DNA of 63,341 nt from Colwellia sp. (GCA_016765685.1 JAESPR010000008.1:45472-108812); one strand, 5' to 3'; shown: positions 8,111 through 17,152, counted from the stretch's first letter. Translations and numbers: made by a program. Notes: generated by a model not told the origin, from the letters alone.

Positions 8111-8974
8111 ATGCTTAAATTCAACGGAAAAATTTACTGTGCACCTTTTTTACTATTTTTGTTACTGTTTTCACCCGTTGAAGCACAAGTAAAATCGTCC
8201 CAAAAGCCAAAAATTCAACACGCGATAACTTATAAAGCCGTTGAAGATATCAAGGAATATTGGCTGTCTGAAAAACTTGATGGTATGCGCGGTTACTGGA
8301 ATGGCAAGCAGCTAATAACCCGTCAAGGCAACCTTATTTATAGCCCCAAATGGTTTACAAAAAACTGGCCTAAACATGCCATGGATGGCGAATTATGGAT
8401 AAAGAGAAATCAATTTCAAACCACCATGTCATGCGTTAGAAAAAGATATATTAATGAGGTTTGCTGGCGAAAAGTGCGTTTCATGCTGTTTGATTTACCT
8501 GAGCATAACGACATTTTTACCCTGCGCATAAAAGCGATGCAGCAGTTAATTAAAACAACCGATACACCTTATTTAGCCATGGTAGAACAATTCAAAGTGA
8601 CTAATATTAAACAACTAGATAACAAACTCAACACTATTATTGAACACCAAGGCGAAGGGCTAATGTTACACCTTGGCAGTGCTTATTATCATGTTGGCAG
8701 AACCGCTAACATTATGAAACTGAAAAAACATCAAGATGGGGAAGCAAGCGTAATTGCACACCTGCCGGGTAAGGGAAAATACACTGGAAAAATGGGCGCA
8801 ATACGAGTAAAAACCACGGAAGGTATTATTTTTAAAATTGGCTCGGGCTTTAGTGACAAAGAACGTGATAATCCACCTGCTATCGGTAGCATTATTACCT
8901 ATAAATATAATGGTAAAACTCAAGCCGATATTCCAAGGTTTGCTCGTTATTGGCGTATTAGGGCTGATAAATAA
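8111..8974 (+). CDS. Exported ATP-dependent DNA ligase (LigE type)
   Basis: A 287-residue minimal ATP-dependent DNA ligase. The adenylated lysine is K55 in EKLDGMRGYW, followed by the conserved DGELW and FDLPEH motifs, EGLMLH (motif IV) and MKLKKH (motif V), then a C-terminal OB domain. It has no extra domains. A signal peptide precedes the core (residues 1 to about 25, ending VEAQ), so it should act in the periplasm or outside the cell, as described for LigE of other proteobacteria. I chose the ATG at 8111 because an AGGG site lies 9 nt upstream and the signal peptide then starts cleanly; the frame is open from 8075. The 3' end overlaps the convergent methyltransferase gene by 17 bp. Confidence 0.9.
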   Translation: MLKFNGKIYCAPFLLFLLLFSPVEAQVKSSQKPKIQHAITYKAVEDIKEYWLSEKLDGMRGYWNGKQLITRQGNLIYSPKWFTKNWPKHAMDGELWIKRNQFQTTMSCVRKRYINEVCWRKVRFMLFDLPEHNDIFTLRIKAMQQLIKTTDTPYLAMVEQFKVTNIKQLDNKLNTIIEHQGEGLMLHLGSAYYHVGRTANIMKLKKHQDGEASVIAHLPGKGKYTGKMGAIRVKTTEGIIFKIGSGFSDKERDNPPAIGSIITYKYNGKTQADIPRFARYWRIRADK

Positions 8975-9854
8975 AAATTAAAACCTTCAGACCTTTGCCT
9001 GCGTGTGCTTCTTTATAAACGTCTGGATTAGCAAGCCGTTGCTCAAACACACAATCGGGACATTCTCGAGCTACTTCGTCTTTAAGGAATTGCTCGTTAA
9101 GATCCGGTGAATTAAGACATAACATTACCTTAGCACCCACATTCATCCACTGTGGAATACGGCGAATAATTTTAGCGTAATCACGTTCAATATTTACACT
9201 ACCTTTTTGAAATGAAGGCGGATCACAGATCAATAAATCATACTTACCATATTTTTTAATACGACTATTCGATTTGAAAATATCGACACCTTCAAATATT
9301 ATCTGCTTGCCATTTTTTTTTGCCAACTGATTTAATTGATGGTTCTCGCGACCTTTGCTTAACGACGCTTTACTTAAATCAATATTAACAACCTTAGCCG
9401 CGCCACCTGCGGTAGCTACCACAGAAAAAGCACAGGTATAAGCAAACAAGTTAAGAACACTCTTATCTTTTGCTTGCTCTGCAACCCAAGAACGGCCATT
9501 AGCCATGTCTAAAAACAACCCGCTATTTTGCGTTTTACCTAACTCTATATGATATGACAGCTTGTTTTCAGTGACCACGGTCTTATTGATAACGTCACCA
9601 AGTAATACTTGAGTTGGGGAAAACTTTTCATAACGGTGCTGCACTTGCACACTTCGACAGCCTTTTATTAGCGCCTGCAAGTTTTGCGCTTGTATTAACA
9701 ACCAGCTTTCATCTACTGCCTTGTACAAAGTAATTAAAATAATCGGAGCGAACCAGTCAACATTAACATGAGATAAGTTTTCAAAGGCATGCCCTCGACC
9801 ATGAAATAGTCGTTGGCAATCGGTAAAATCAGTCGCGGAGATATGTTCAATCAT
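8958..9854 (-). CDS. Class I SAM-dependent methyltransferase (RlmI/RlmK-like)
   Basis: A 298-residue protein whose C-terminal two thirds form a Rossmann methyltransferase: NLFAYTCAFSVVA (SAM-binding loop), NIDLSKASL, then the catalytic-type CDPPSFQKGS. These motifs match the Methyltrans_SAM family of 23S rRNA cytosine methyltransferases such as RlmI, but the N-terminal PUA domain is absent, so the substrate is not certain. The start is the ATG at 9854; the frame extends 12 bp further to a TTG. The 3' end overlaps the ligase gene tail to tail. Confidence 0.82.
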   Translation of the reverse strand: MIEHISATDFTDCQRLFHGRGHAFENLSHVNVDWFAPIILITLYKAVDESWLLIQAQNLQALIKGCRSVQVQHRYEKFSPTQVLLGDVINKTVVTENKLSYHIELGKTQNSGLFLDMANGRSWVAEQAKDKSVLNLFAYTCAFSVVATAGGAAKVVNIDLSKASLSKGRENHQLNQLAKKNGKQIIFEGVDIFKSNSRIKKYGKYDLLICDPPSFQKGSVNIERDYAKIIRRIPQWMNVGAKVMLCLNSPDLNEQFLKDEVARECPDCVFEQRLANPDVYKEAHAGKGLKVLIFIYQP

Positions 9855-9879
9855 GTAATAACTCAAACTCAGCAGAAAA

Positions 9880-9917
9880 TAAAAAAACTAAAAAAAAAGA
9901 GGTCGTAATGACCTCTT
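9880..9917 (-). terminator. Terminator of the sodium symporter gene
   Basis: Perfect 8-bp arms AAGAGGTC/GACCTCTT around a 5-nt loop at 9897-9917. Read on the minus strand they are followed by a nearly uninterrupted T tract to about 9880. It separates the symporter from the methyltransferase downstream. Confidence 0.92.
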
Positions 9918-9962
9918 AACAATTACACTATACCCTTGATACGGCAATAACAAGCGCGGTTA

Positions 9963-11384
9963 TCAACCAAAAAAATCATAACCGAAATAAATACGCGCCA
10001 CGGTATTAATAAAGATAATAGCTACCACCACAGGGATAAAAGTCCCTAGAGAAAAATCGACGTATTTAGCTAAAATCGATTGCCCAGAGTTTTCATTACC
10101 TTCACTTAATTCTTTATTTAGCTTTTCTTTTTTCCAGCGATAACTGACAAATAAACAAATTAACAAACCATTTAATGGCAAAATAGTGTCGTAAAACATA
10201 TCAATAATTAAGTCGAATAATGATTTGCTTTTACCGCCATAACTGGTGAGATTAGTAAGAAGGTCAACCATACCAAACGATAATGCTGACAATGCTGCTA
10301 AAATACCGCCCCAAATAAAGATAGTATTAAGCGCTTTTTTACGTGTTTTTGCTTTTTCATCCATTAAGTAAGCAACAGGCACTTCAATAATAGAGACTAG
10401 TGAGGTTAATGCAGCAAAAAATACTAATAAAAAGAATACTCCGGCAATTGAGCTAGCAATAAAATACCCCACGGTAGTTTGCAATGCTAAAAATATTTTT
10501 GGTAAAAAGATAAAAATCATTGATACCGAACTATCACTTAAATCATTAGGGTCAATATTAGGATTGAATGAGAAAATAGCCGGCAATACTAACAAACCGG
10601 CAATAAAAGCAACTGAGGTATCGGTGATAGCTACTAATATCGCTGAGCTTTCAATATTAGTTTTTTTAGAAATATAAGAGCCGTAAGTAACCAAAATCCC
10701 CATGCCTAATGACAAAGAGAAAAAGGCTTGTGCCAAAGCACCACTAACCACCGCAGGGGTTATTTTATCAAGGTCAGGTACTAAGAAAAATTTCACACCT
10801 GCCATGGCGTTATCTAAAGTAAGCACAAAAATAACTAATAAGATCAGCATTACAAACAATGCTGGCATCATTATTTTAGCGCCTCTTTCAATACCGTCCT
10901 TTACTCCCGCAACCAGAATAAAATAAACTAACACTCCAACAACAATCATTGCTACAAACAAATAAGGGCTATTAATTATTTCAGTAAACGCTTGTGGTTC
11001 AGCCAAATATGCTAATTCACCAGTAACCACGGCGCCAAAATAAATTAAAATCCATACCGTTAATACCGTATAAAAAACGGCAATCATAAACGGCGTCACA
11101 ATGCTTAACAGGCCAGCAAAGCGCCATTTTTTATCATTATTACTTAATGCACCATAAGCTCCAACGGGGTTTTTAGCGGCTTTACGACCCACCGCCATTT
11201 CAGCCATCATTACCGGTAAACAAATTAATATCACAAAAATGGCATACATCAGCAAAAATGCCCCACCACCATTTTTCGCGGCATTCACGGGAAAGCCAAC
11301 AATATTACCGATACCAACAGCAGAGCCTGCAGCGGCTAAAATAAAACCGAGTTTTGAACCGAAATGTTCTCTTGGGGCGCTCAT
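9963..11384 (-). CDS. Neurotransmitter:sodium symporter (NSS) family transporter
   Basis: A 473-residue inner-membrane protein with about 11-12 hydrophobic segments. The N-terminus FGSKLGFILAAAGSAVGIGNIVGFP is the hallmark of bacterial NSS proteins, where the unwound TM1 binds sodium and an amino acid. These carriers take up amino acids such as tryptophan, tyrosine or leucine with sodium, but the substrate cannot be read from the sequence. Sodium coupling fits a marine host. The start is supported by a GAAGGAAG site 4 nt before the ATG. The gene stands alone, ahead of a strong terminator. Confidence 0.92.
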   Translation of the reverse strand: MSAPREHFGSKLGFILAAAGSAVGIGNIVGFPVNAAKNGGGAFLLMYAIFVILICLPVMMAEMAVGRKAAKNPVGAYGALSNNDKKWRFAGLLSIVTPFMIAVFYTVLTVWILIYFGAVVTGELAYLAEPQAFTEIINSPYLFVAMIVVGVLVYFILVAGVKDGIERGAKIMMPALFVMLILLVIFVLTLDNAMAGVKFFLVPDLDKITPAVVSGALAQAFFSLSLGMGILVTYGSYISKKTNIESSAILVAITDTSVAFIAGLLVLPAIFSFNPNIDPNDLSDSSVSMIFIFLPKIFLALQTTVGYFIASSIAGVFFLLVFFAALTSLVSIIEVPVAYLMDEKAKTRKKALNTIFIWGGILAALSALSFGMVDLLTNLTSYGGKSKSLFDLIIDMFYDTILPLNGLLICLFVSYRWKKEKLNKELSEGNENSGQSILAKYVDFSLGTFIPVVVAIIFINTVARIYFGYDFFG

Positions 11385-11589
11385 AAACTTCCTTCTCTTA
11401 TTCTTATGTGTATATACACTTATTATAATTTTGATTTATTAATAATGATTCTGATTAATCTATAATTTTTAGCATTTAAAACCGCTTGATGCTAACAAGC
11501 TTTATTACGCTTGTCTCCTGTAAATTCAGTTTAAAAAACACCACGTTGTATAGTATTTTGTCCACTTTATTTCTGGTTTTGCTGATTAT

Positions 11590-12432
11590 TTACCTAGAAA
11601 ACAACTTGGGATTCATCAAGGTTAAAATACCTACTGCATCATTTGCTGAAATTTCAGTAACTTGCTCTATATCCTCAGCACTCAACTGTAAACTTTGACA
11701 CAAAGATTGATCAATAATATCGTCATAATAAAATTCCTCACCATGACTATCAAGCAAAGCTAACCTTGAAGCCAAGTTTAATACTTTCACATCTTTATTT
11801 ATCTGGTTACTTTGCGCTTGATTAAAATGACGAATAGGAATAATGATTTTTTCTGGCAACTGCCAAATTTTCAATAATTCTGCAGAAACATCGGTATAAG
11901 TAAAACCTAACGCTTGTTCTTGCAACGCCCAAGGTAAATTATCACAATTATATTGTTCACAGTTTTTAGCAATTTCAGGGCTGATTTTTGCCACTAACAA
12001 CTCGCCAAAATTTTGTAATAAACCCGCAACAAACAATCGTTCAATATCTTTTATACCGGCTTTAATGGCTAAATTTTTGGTAACTAAACCACAAAAAATG
12101 CTCATCCGCCAAAAACGCTTTAGATCGATGGCTTGGTTAGCAAAATGTTTAAATGCTGAAGCGGCAACATCCACTAACATCATATTGTAAATAGCTTGCG
12201 TGCCAATAATAGTGATAGCACGTGATATAGTGCTTATTTCACCGGGAAAATGATAAATAGCACTATTGGCAATTTGCAGCAGCCGTGATGTCATTGAAGG
12301 ATCAACACTAATAACATCAGCGAAATCATTGATTGCTGAATTTTCATCTTCCATTAACGCTTTCACTTTAAAACAAGCATCAGGCAAAGCAAAAGAGCCA
12401 TTAGCCTGTAGAGCGTACTCATGCGCGTTCAT
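11590..12432 (-). CDS. HDOD-domain protein (paralogue 2)
   Basis: A 280-residue HDOD-only protein, paralogous to the one at 3979-4824. It shares SVDPSMTSRLLQIANS and FPGEISTISRAITIIG. The position of the HD pair reads LLQNFGELL, so both metal ligands are lost, more completely than in paralogue 1, and a non-catalytic role is expected. The ATG at 12432 is preferred because an AGGA lies 5-7 nt upstream; the frame also has an ATG at 12438. A long perfect palindrome lies just before it, between it and fbpC. Confidence 0.85.
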   Translation of the reverse strand: MNAHEYALQANGSFALPDACFKVKALMEDENSAINDFADVISVDPSMTSRLLQIANSAIYHFPGEISTISRAITIIGTQAIYNMMLVDVAASAFKHFANQAIDLKRFWRMSIFCGLVTKNLAIKAGIKDIERLFVAGLLQNFGELLVAKISPEIAKNCEQYNCDNLPWALQEQALGFTYTDVSAELLKIWQLPEKIIIPIRHFNQAQSNQINKDVKVLNLASRLALLDSHGEEFYYDDIIDQSLCQSLQLSAEDIEQVTEISANDAVGILTLMNPKLFSR

Positions 12433-12456
12433 AAACATCCTTTCATAATGAAGATA

Positions 12457-12486
12457 GAGTACTAATTATACCATTAATTAGTACTC
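12457..12486. repeat. Perfect 12-bp inverted repeat between fbpC and the HDOD gene
   Basis: Arms GAGTACTAATTA (12457-12468) and TAATTAGTACTC (12475-12486) flank a 6-bp centre. No T run follows on the minus strand, so it is not a standard terminator. It sits 25 bp before the HDOD start codon, where an operator or a 5' leader hairpin would be expected. Confidence 0.6.
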
Positions 12487-12511
12487 AGATTAATGACAAC
12501 TTCCAAAAATT

Positions 12512-13639
12512 TTATCCTGCAGCTTGAATGGTAGTGGGTATAAACATAACAAACTTATGCTCTTTAATTACCAACATAAGTGTTTGACCTAATGAAAATA
12601 GCTCATTGCTGTAAAAACTTAATTGATCAAACGCTAATTCATCCACAACTAAACTACTGAGTAAGTAATGATAACCTTGCTCTGTCACTGAAATATTGTC
12701 TACTCGAACATTCACTTTCCCCTGTGCACTACCACTTAATTGACTAAGTTCAATGTATTGGGGTTTCAACAAAAGCTGCTGTAAAGCGGTATCACGTTTA
12801 CCTTCTTTCGATATGTTTATCTTTCCTAATGCACTTTGAAATTGAGTCGAGGAAATTTGTTTAACTGGTAACCAACTACCTAATTGGAGAAAATCAGCCA
12901 CTTGCCAATTGTTGGGTTGTTGACAAACTGCTGCAGGGCAGCCAGATTGTAAAATATGCCCTTGGTGCATCACCGCAATTTTATCGGCAAAAGTAAAAAC
13001 CTCATCTTTATTATGGGTAACAAAAATAGCACTGATGTTAAGGTTTTTTAACAGTTGTCGCATCTCTAACATCAACTCATTACGCAAACGCGCATCAATA
13101 TTTGAAAAAGGCTCATCAAGCAATAACAATTTAGGTTGTGGCGCTAACGCACGAGCAATCGCGACCCTTTGCTGTTGCCCACCAGAAAGCTGATGAGGAA
13201 AGCGAGCTTCTAAGTTAGTTAGCTTCAACAGGTGCATTAAATTTTTTAATCGAGATTGTTGTACTCTTTTACTTAATTTGTTGATTCCAAAAATAATGTT
13301 CTGTTCAACGGTTAAATGAGGGAAAAGCGCATAATCTTGAAAGATCATACCGATATTACGATGTTCAGGTGCGACATTATGTTCTGGAGTAATAATTAAC
13401 AATTCACCATCGTCATGTTCACCAACGCCAAGAACACCCACAATAAGCTCGCCATGGCTTTGATTAATAAAACCAGCAATGGTATTAAGTAAAGTGCTTT
13501 TACCACAGCCACTGGGTCCAACTAAGCCAAGGATATCTCCTGAGGCTAAGGACAAATTTACCTCAGATAATATATCGTTACCTTGTAACGACACACAAAG
13601 TTTTTTAATTTCAAGTTGATTACTATTACGTTTTTTCAC
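12512..13639 (-). CDS. fbpC: Ferric iron ABC importer, ATPase subunit
   Basis: A 375-residue ABC ATPase of the FbpC/PotA class. Walker A is GPSGCGKST at residues 41-49, the Q-loop is in MIFQDYALFP, the signature is LSGGQQQRVAIARA, and Walker B is LLLLDEPFSNID. A regulatory C-terminal domain follows from about residue 240. It powers iron uptake through FbpB. The start codon is a GTG at 13639; an ATG 10 nt upstream is out of frame and ends after seven codons. The spacer to fbpB contains a 15-bp triple repeat. It is the last gene of the fbpA-fbpB-fbpC operon. Confidence 0.9.
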   Translation of the reverse strand: MKKRNSNQLEIKKLCVSLQGNDILSEVNLSLASGDILGLVGPSGCGKSTLLNTIAGFINQSHGELIVGVLGVGEHDDGELLIITPEHNVAPEHRNIGMIFQDYALFPHLTVEQNIIFGINKLSKRVQQSRLKNLMHLLKLTNLEARFPHQLSGGQQQRVAIARALAPQPKLLLLDEPFSNIDARLRNELMLEMRQLLKNLNISAIFVTHNKDEVFTFADKIAVMHQGHILQSGCPAAVCQQPNNWQVADFLQLGSWLPVKQISSTQFQSALGKINISKEGKRDTALQQLLLKPQYIELSQLSGSAQGKVNVRVDNISVTEQGYHYLLSSLVVDELAFDQLSFYSNELFSLGQTLMLVIKEHKFVMFIPTTIQAAG

Positions 13640-13652
13640 GTTTTTTCATTTC

Positions 13653-13697
13653 AGCCTTTTTGATAATAGCCTTTTTGATAATAGCCTTTTTGATAAT
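13653..13697. repeat. 15-bp tandem repeat, three perfect copies, between fbpB and fbpC
   Basis: The unit AGCCTTTTTGATAAT occurs at 13653-13667, 13668-13682 and 13683-13697. It begins 11 bp after the fbpB stop and ends 13 bp before the fbpC start in the direction of transcription. Copy-number change would alter the intercistronic distance in steps of 15 bp. Confidence 0.95.
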
Positions 13698-13708
13698 AGA
13701 GAGGGCAG

Positions 13709-15352
13709 TCACACTTCTTCCTCACCATTACCCGTTTTAGCACGGTTAAGCCAAATAATAGGTAATAAGCCTAACAACACAATTAAAATAGCTCCTAGTG
13801 CTCCTTGCTCTAACATTTCATCAGAAATCAGCTGATAAACCTGGGTACTAAGGGTTTCAAAATTAAACGGTCTAAGCAACAATACCGCCGGTAATTCTTT
13901 CATCGCTTCAACAAAAACCAATAACCAAGCGACAAAAATTGAGGATTTTAGCAGCGGCAGATGGATCTTTCTCAGCATCGTAAATAAGCCTACGCCTAAA
14001 CTTGCTGGTGCATAATCAATGGACTTAGGGATTTGCTTAATACCACTGTCAATTGTGCCATTTGCGATAGCGGCAAAGCGTACCACATACGCAAAAATAA
14101 TCGCAAAAATACTGCCTGATAAAACTAACCCCGGCGTTGGCAATGAAAAATATTTAGCCACATCATTAATGGCATGATCAATCGGTGCAAACGTTGCTAA
14201 CATTGCCATAGCCAACACAGTGCCTGGTATAGCATAACCAAAGCCGGAAATATTCATCGGTAATGCTCGCCAGCGATCATGGCTTAAACGTTGAAATAAA
14301 ACTAAAAGCAAAGCAAAAAAAGTAGTTAAACTTGCTGCCCACACCGCAATTTTAATGCTATTAATACCCGTAGGTAGTAGCGCTTGTAACTGCGCTATAT
14401 TGCTATATTGCCACGCCATGAATAACAATAATATAAAAGGTAAGATAAAGCCGGCAATCACTAATAACCAACAAAAACCACTCGCGAATAGTTGTTGAAT
14501 CATAGTTAATTTAATTAATTGATGGTTTTTATTGGGGCGTTCAGATTGATAAGTTTGTCCGGCACGAGCTCGTTGTTCACTAACCACAGCAAACAAAATA
14601 AATAACATTAATATACTCGCTAACGCATTCGCGCTCGCTAAATCGTTATACCCCAGCCACGTATCATAAATAGCGGTTGTTAAGGTATTAACCGCGAAAT
14701 ACTGTACGGTAGCAAAGTCAGCAAGTGTTTCCATCAGTACTAAACTGGCGGCAATGGCAATAGCTGGGCGAGCCAAAGGTAAAGCCACCTTATAAAAGCT
14801 TTGTTTGGCTGACAAACCTAATAATCTGCTTGCTCTTAATAAATTTTGATCTTGCTGTTCAAACGCAGTACGCGCCAGCATATAAACATAAGGGAACAAT
14901 ACTAAGGCAATAACCACACTCGCGCCACCTAGCGTTCTTATATCAAAGAACCAATAATCGCTAGGAGATTGCCACGAAAACCATGCTCGCAATGCTCGTT
15001 GCACCGGACCCGCATAATCAAACATGTCGGTGTAAAGGTAAGCGACCAAATATGCCGGCATCGCTAGTGGTAACATTAATAACCAACGAAGCGCATTTTT
15101 ACCCACCACATTAGTATGCACAATAACAGCAGCACTAATAACACCAAAAATCACCGACAATAAAACCACAAAAACACCTAAGATTAAGGTGTTAGCAATA
15201 TAGTCTGGCAACACAGTTTGCCATAAATGGATAAATAGCTCGTTTGAAGCGTTAATACCCGCATATAACATCACTAACACCGGTATCATCAGTGTTAGTG
15301 CAATAAAATAACTAGCGCCTCTCCATCGTCTATTTTTTTGTTTTTCAATCAC
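13709..15352 (-). CDS. fbpB: Ferric iron ABC importer, permease subunit
   Basis: A 547-residue inner-membrane protein with about 12 hydrophobic segments, formed by two fused permease halves as usual for FbpB. Two EAA-like cytoplasmic loops are visible (RLLGLSAKQSFYKVALPLARP and SLGVGLFTMLRKIHLPLLKS) that contact the ATPase. It passes Fe3+ delivered by FbpA to the cytoplasm. The start codon appears to be GTG with a weak ribosome binding site, consistent with tight spacing (23 bp) after fbpA in one transcript. Confidence 0.92.
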   Translation of the reverse strand: MIEKQKNRRWRGASYFIALTLMIPVLVMLYAGINASNELFIHLWQTVLPDYIANTLILGVFVVLLSVIFGVISAAVIVHTNVVGKNALRWLLMLPLAMPAYLVAYLYTDMFDYAGPVQRALRAWFSWQSPSDYWFFDIRTLGGASVVIALVLFPYVYMLARTAFEQQDQNLLRASRLLGLSAKQSFYKVALPLARPAIAIAASLVLMETLADFATVQYFAVNTLTTAIYDTWLGYNDLASANALASILMLFILFAVVSEQRARAGQTYQSERPNKNHQLIKLTMIQQLFASGFCWLLVIAGFILPFILLLFMAWQYSNIAQLQALLPTGINSIKIAVWAASLTTFFALLLVLFQRLSHDRWRALPMNISGFGYAIPGTVLAMAMLATFAPIDHAINDVAKYFSLPTPGLVLSGSIFAIIFAYVVRFAAIANGTIDSGIKQIPKSIDYAPASLGVGLFTMLRKIHLPLLKSSIFVAWLLVFVEAMKELPAVLLLRPFNFETLSTQVYQLISDEMLEQGALGAILIVLLGLLPIIWLNRAKTGNGEEEV

Positions 15353-15375
15353 AAGCTATCAATTAATTCTTCTTT

Positions 15376-16401
15376 TTATAAATCAAAACGCGCTTTATCA
15401 ATCAGTTTCAAAGCTAACGTTCTATTTTTTGCAATAATTTCAAGTGGTAAGCTATCGGCTTTAAATTCACCCCATGAGGCAACCAATTTTGATGGCACTA
15501 CGCCAACCCGTACCGGATATTCCATGTTCGTTTCGGCATAAAGTTGCTGCGCATATTCTGAAACTAAAAAAATCATTAACTTTTTTGCATTATCAACATT
15601 AGGGGAGTATTTTGCTAATCCCATGCCTGAAATATTGACATGAGCGCCACGATTCGCTTGATTAGGAAAGTTAATATTAACCCCGTCTGCCCATATTTTT
15701 TGTTGCTCATTTTTCAACATTTTACCAAAATAATAACTATTCCCTAACGATATATCACACAAGCCTTGATGAATAGCTTGCACTTGACCCCGGTCATTAC
15801 CTTGTGGTTTACGTGCTAAATTTGCTTTGAATTTTTCTAACCAGATTAACGTATCAGCTTCACCATGTTCAGCGATCATCGATGCAACTAATGCTACGGT
15901 ATAGGCATGCTTGCCGCTACGCGTACAAATACGACCTTGATATTTAACATCGGCTAAATCTTCGTAGTTTATTTCAACAACACCTAAACGTTTTGAAGAA
16001 TAGATATTTCGCACCCGTGTCGTTAAGGCAAACCAGCTATTATCTTGCGCACGATATTGCGCAGGAATAGCATCAGTTAGTACTTTGTCATGATTAGCTT
16101 GCAGCAAACCCCGGTCATACAATTCAATTAAACGACTGATATCTGTCGTTAATAAAATATCTGCTGGACTATATTCACCTTCTCTTGCCAAGCGCTCAGC
16201 CATGCCTTTTTTTGCAAATACTACGTTTACTTTAATGCCACTTTGTTCGGTAAATTGATCAAACAGTGGTTGTACTAAAAATGGCTGACGGTAAGAGTAA
16301 ACATTCACTTCTTGTGCGGCAGAAGCAATAAACGACAACGTAACAGCAACCCCACAAATTAACTTGCTAACAAGTTTACTCGCTTTAGATTTTTTTAACA
16401 T
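15376..16401 (-). CDS. fbpA: Ferric iron-binding periplasmic protein
   Basis: A 341-residue solute-binding protein with a signal peptide of about 28 residues (ending ASAAQ). The mature start VNVYSYRQPFLVQPLFDQFTEQSGI and the later NSYYFGKM contain the tyrosines that coordinate Fe3+ in FbpA/FutA transferrin-like proteins. It captures ferric iron in the periplasm and hands it to FbpBC. It is the first gene of the operon and is preceded by Fur-like operators and a possible sigma-70 promoter, so iron repression is likely. Confidence 0.92.
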   Translation of the reverse strand: MLKKSKASKLVSKLICGVAVTLSFIASAAQEVNVYSYRQPFLVQPLFDQFTEQSGIKVNVVFAKKGMAERLAREGEYSPADILLTTDISRLIELYDRGLLQANHDKVLTDAIPAQYRAQDNSWFALTTRVRNIYSSKRLGVVEINYEDLADVKYQGRICTRSGKHAYTVALVASMIAEHGEADTLIWLEKFKANLARKPQGNDRGQVQAIHQGLCDISLGNSYYFGKMLKNEQQKIWADGVNINFPNQANRGAHVNISGMGLAKYSPNVDNAKKLMIFLVSEYAQQLYAETNMEYPVRVGVVPSKLVASWGEFKADSLPLEIIAKNRTLALKLIDKARFDL

Positions 16402-16434
16402 AGAACCTACTCACACTGTAGAAAACAGCACGAA

Positions 16435-16509
16435 AATGAGAATAATAAATAATGCGGGAAGCGTAAAGAAAATCATCATGGTTGTCAAGTATATGAGAAC
16501 AGTTCTCAT
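16435..16509 (-). promoter_or_regulatory. Fur-like operators and promoter of the fbpABC operon
   Basis: ATGAGAAC-A-GTTCTCAT at 16493-16509 is a perfect 8-1-8 palindrome. A second half-matching site, AATGAGAATAATAA, lies at 16435-16448. Both resemble the TGAGAA-type half-sites of Fur boxes. Between them, on the minus strand, is TTGACA at 16483-16488, with TACGCT 17 bp further as a weak -10. The arrangement places a repressor around the promoter. The Fur assignment is inferred from the motif and the iron operon. Confidence 0.7.
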
Positions 16510-16613
16510 TTGCAGTAATATTTATCTACTTCATTATCACTTTATTGAGCAATATAGATGCTTTAGATAACCCCAGCGTTTTTAACAATACTAGATGGGG
16601 CATAACCTATTAT

Positions 16614-17084
16614 TTAATCGAAGGGCACACCAATATCTTCTTTAATATGTTCAGTTACCATATAAGTATGCGTTTGTGATATTGCCGGTAAACCGGCAAC
16701 TTTTTCTAAAATTAACCGGTAGCTTTCAATATTGGCAAAACGTATTCTCAACAAGTAATCGTAACCCCCTGCAACTAAATGACACTCAACAATCTCTTTA
16801 ATATTCACTACTTCAGCTTTAAAGCGCTTAAAAACATCGGCGGTAGTTCGGTCAAGTGTCACCTGTATAAATGCAGTCATGCCGTAGTCAAGTTTGCTCG
16901 CATTTAAAAAAGCACCATAGCGTTTAATATAACCTTCTCTTTCTAAACGTTTAACTCGGTCTAAACAAGGGCTGGCACTTAAATTAATTTTTTTAGCTAA
17001 TTCGACATTGGAAATTCGACCATCCGCTTGTAGCATTTTTAAAATGGTCATGTCGATACGATCTAAGGGTTTTGTTTTGTTCAT
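16614..17084 (-). CDS. Lrp/AsnC-family regulator beside putA
   Basis: A 156-residue protein with an N-terminal helix-turn-helix (residues 8-60, DRIDMTILKMLQADGRISNVELA, then LSASPCLDRVKRLE) and a C-terminal RAM ligand-binding domain (about 70-150). This is the usual size for Lrp. Lrp-type proteins next to proline dehydrogenase genes (PutR-like) activate them in response to proline. Since PutA here has no DNA-binding domain, this gene is the natural candidate for putA control. It lies downstream of putA on the same strand, beyond a strong terminator, so it is transcribed separately. Global Lrp cannot be excluded. Confidence 0.88.
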   Translation of the reverse strand: MNKTKPLDRIDMTILKMLQADGRISNVELAKKINLSASPCLDRVKRLEREGYIKRYGAFLNASKLDYGMTAFIQVTLDRTTADVFKRFKAEVVNIKEIVECHLVAGGYDYLLRIRFANIESYRLILEKVAGLPAISQTHTYMVTEHIKEDIGVPFD

Positions 17085-17152
17085 TAACTTAAAGGTAATA
17101 TTTTATAGCGATAAAAAGAAATAATGCCATAGATTTTATCAATAGAAAACAC

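Noticed and set aside
11385-11589. Small ORF between the symporter and the HDOD gene
   Set aside because: The frame runs into the HDOD gene antisense and has low-complexity hydrophobic content without a ribosome site.
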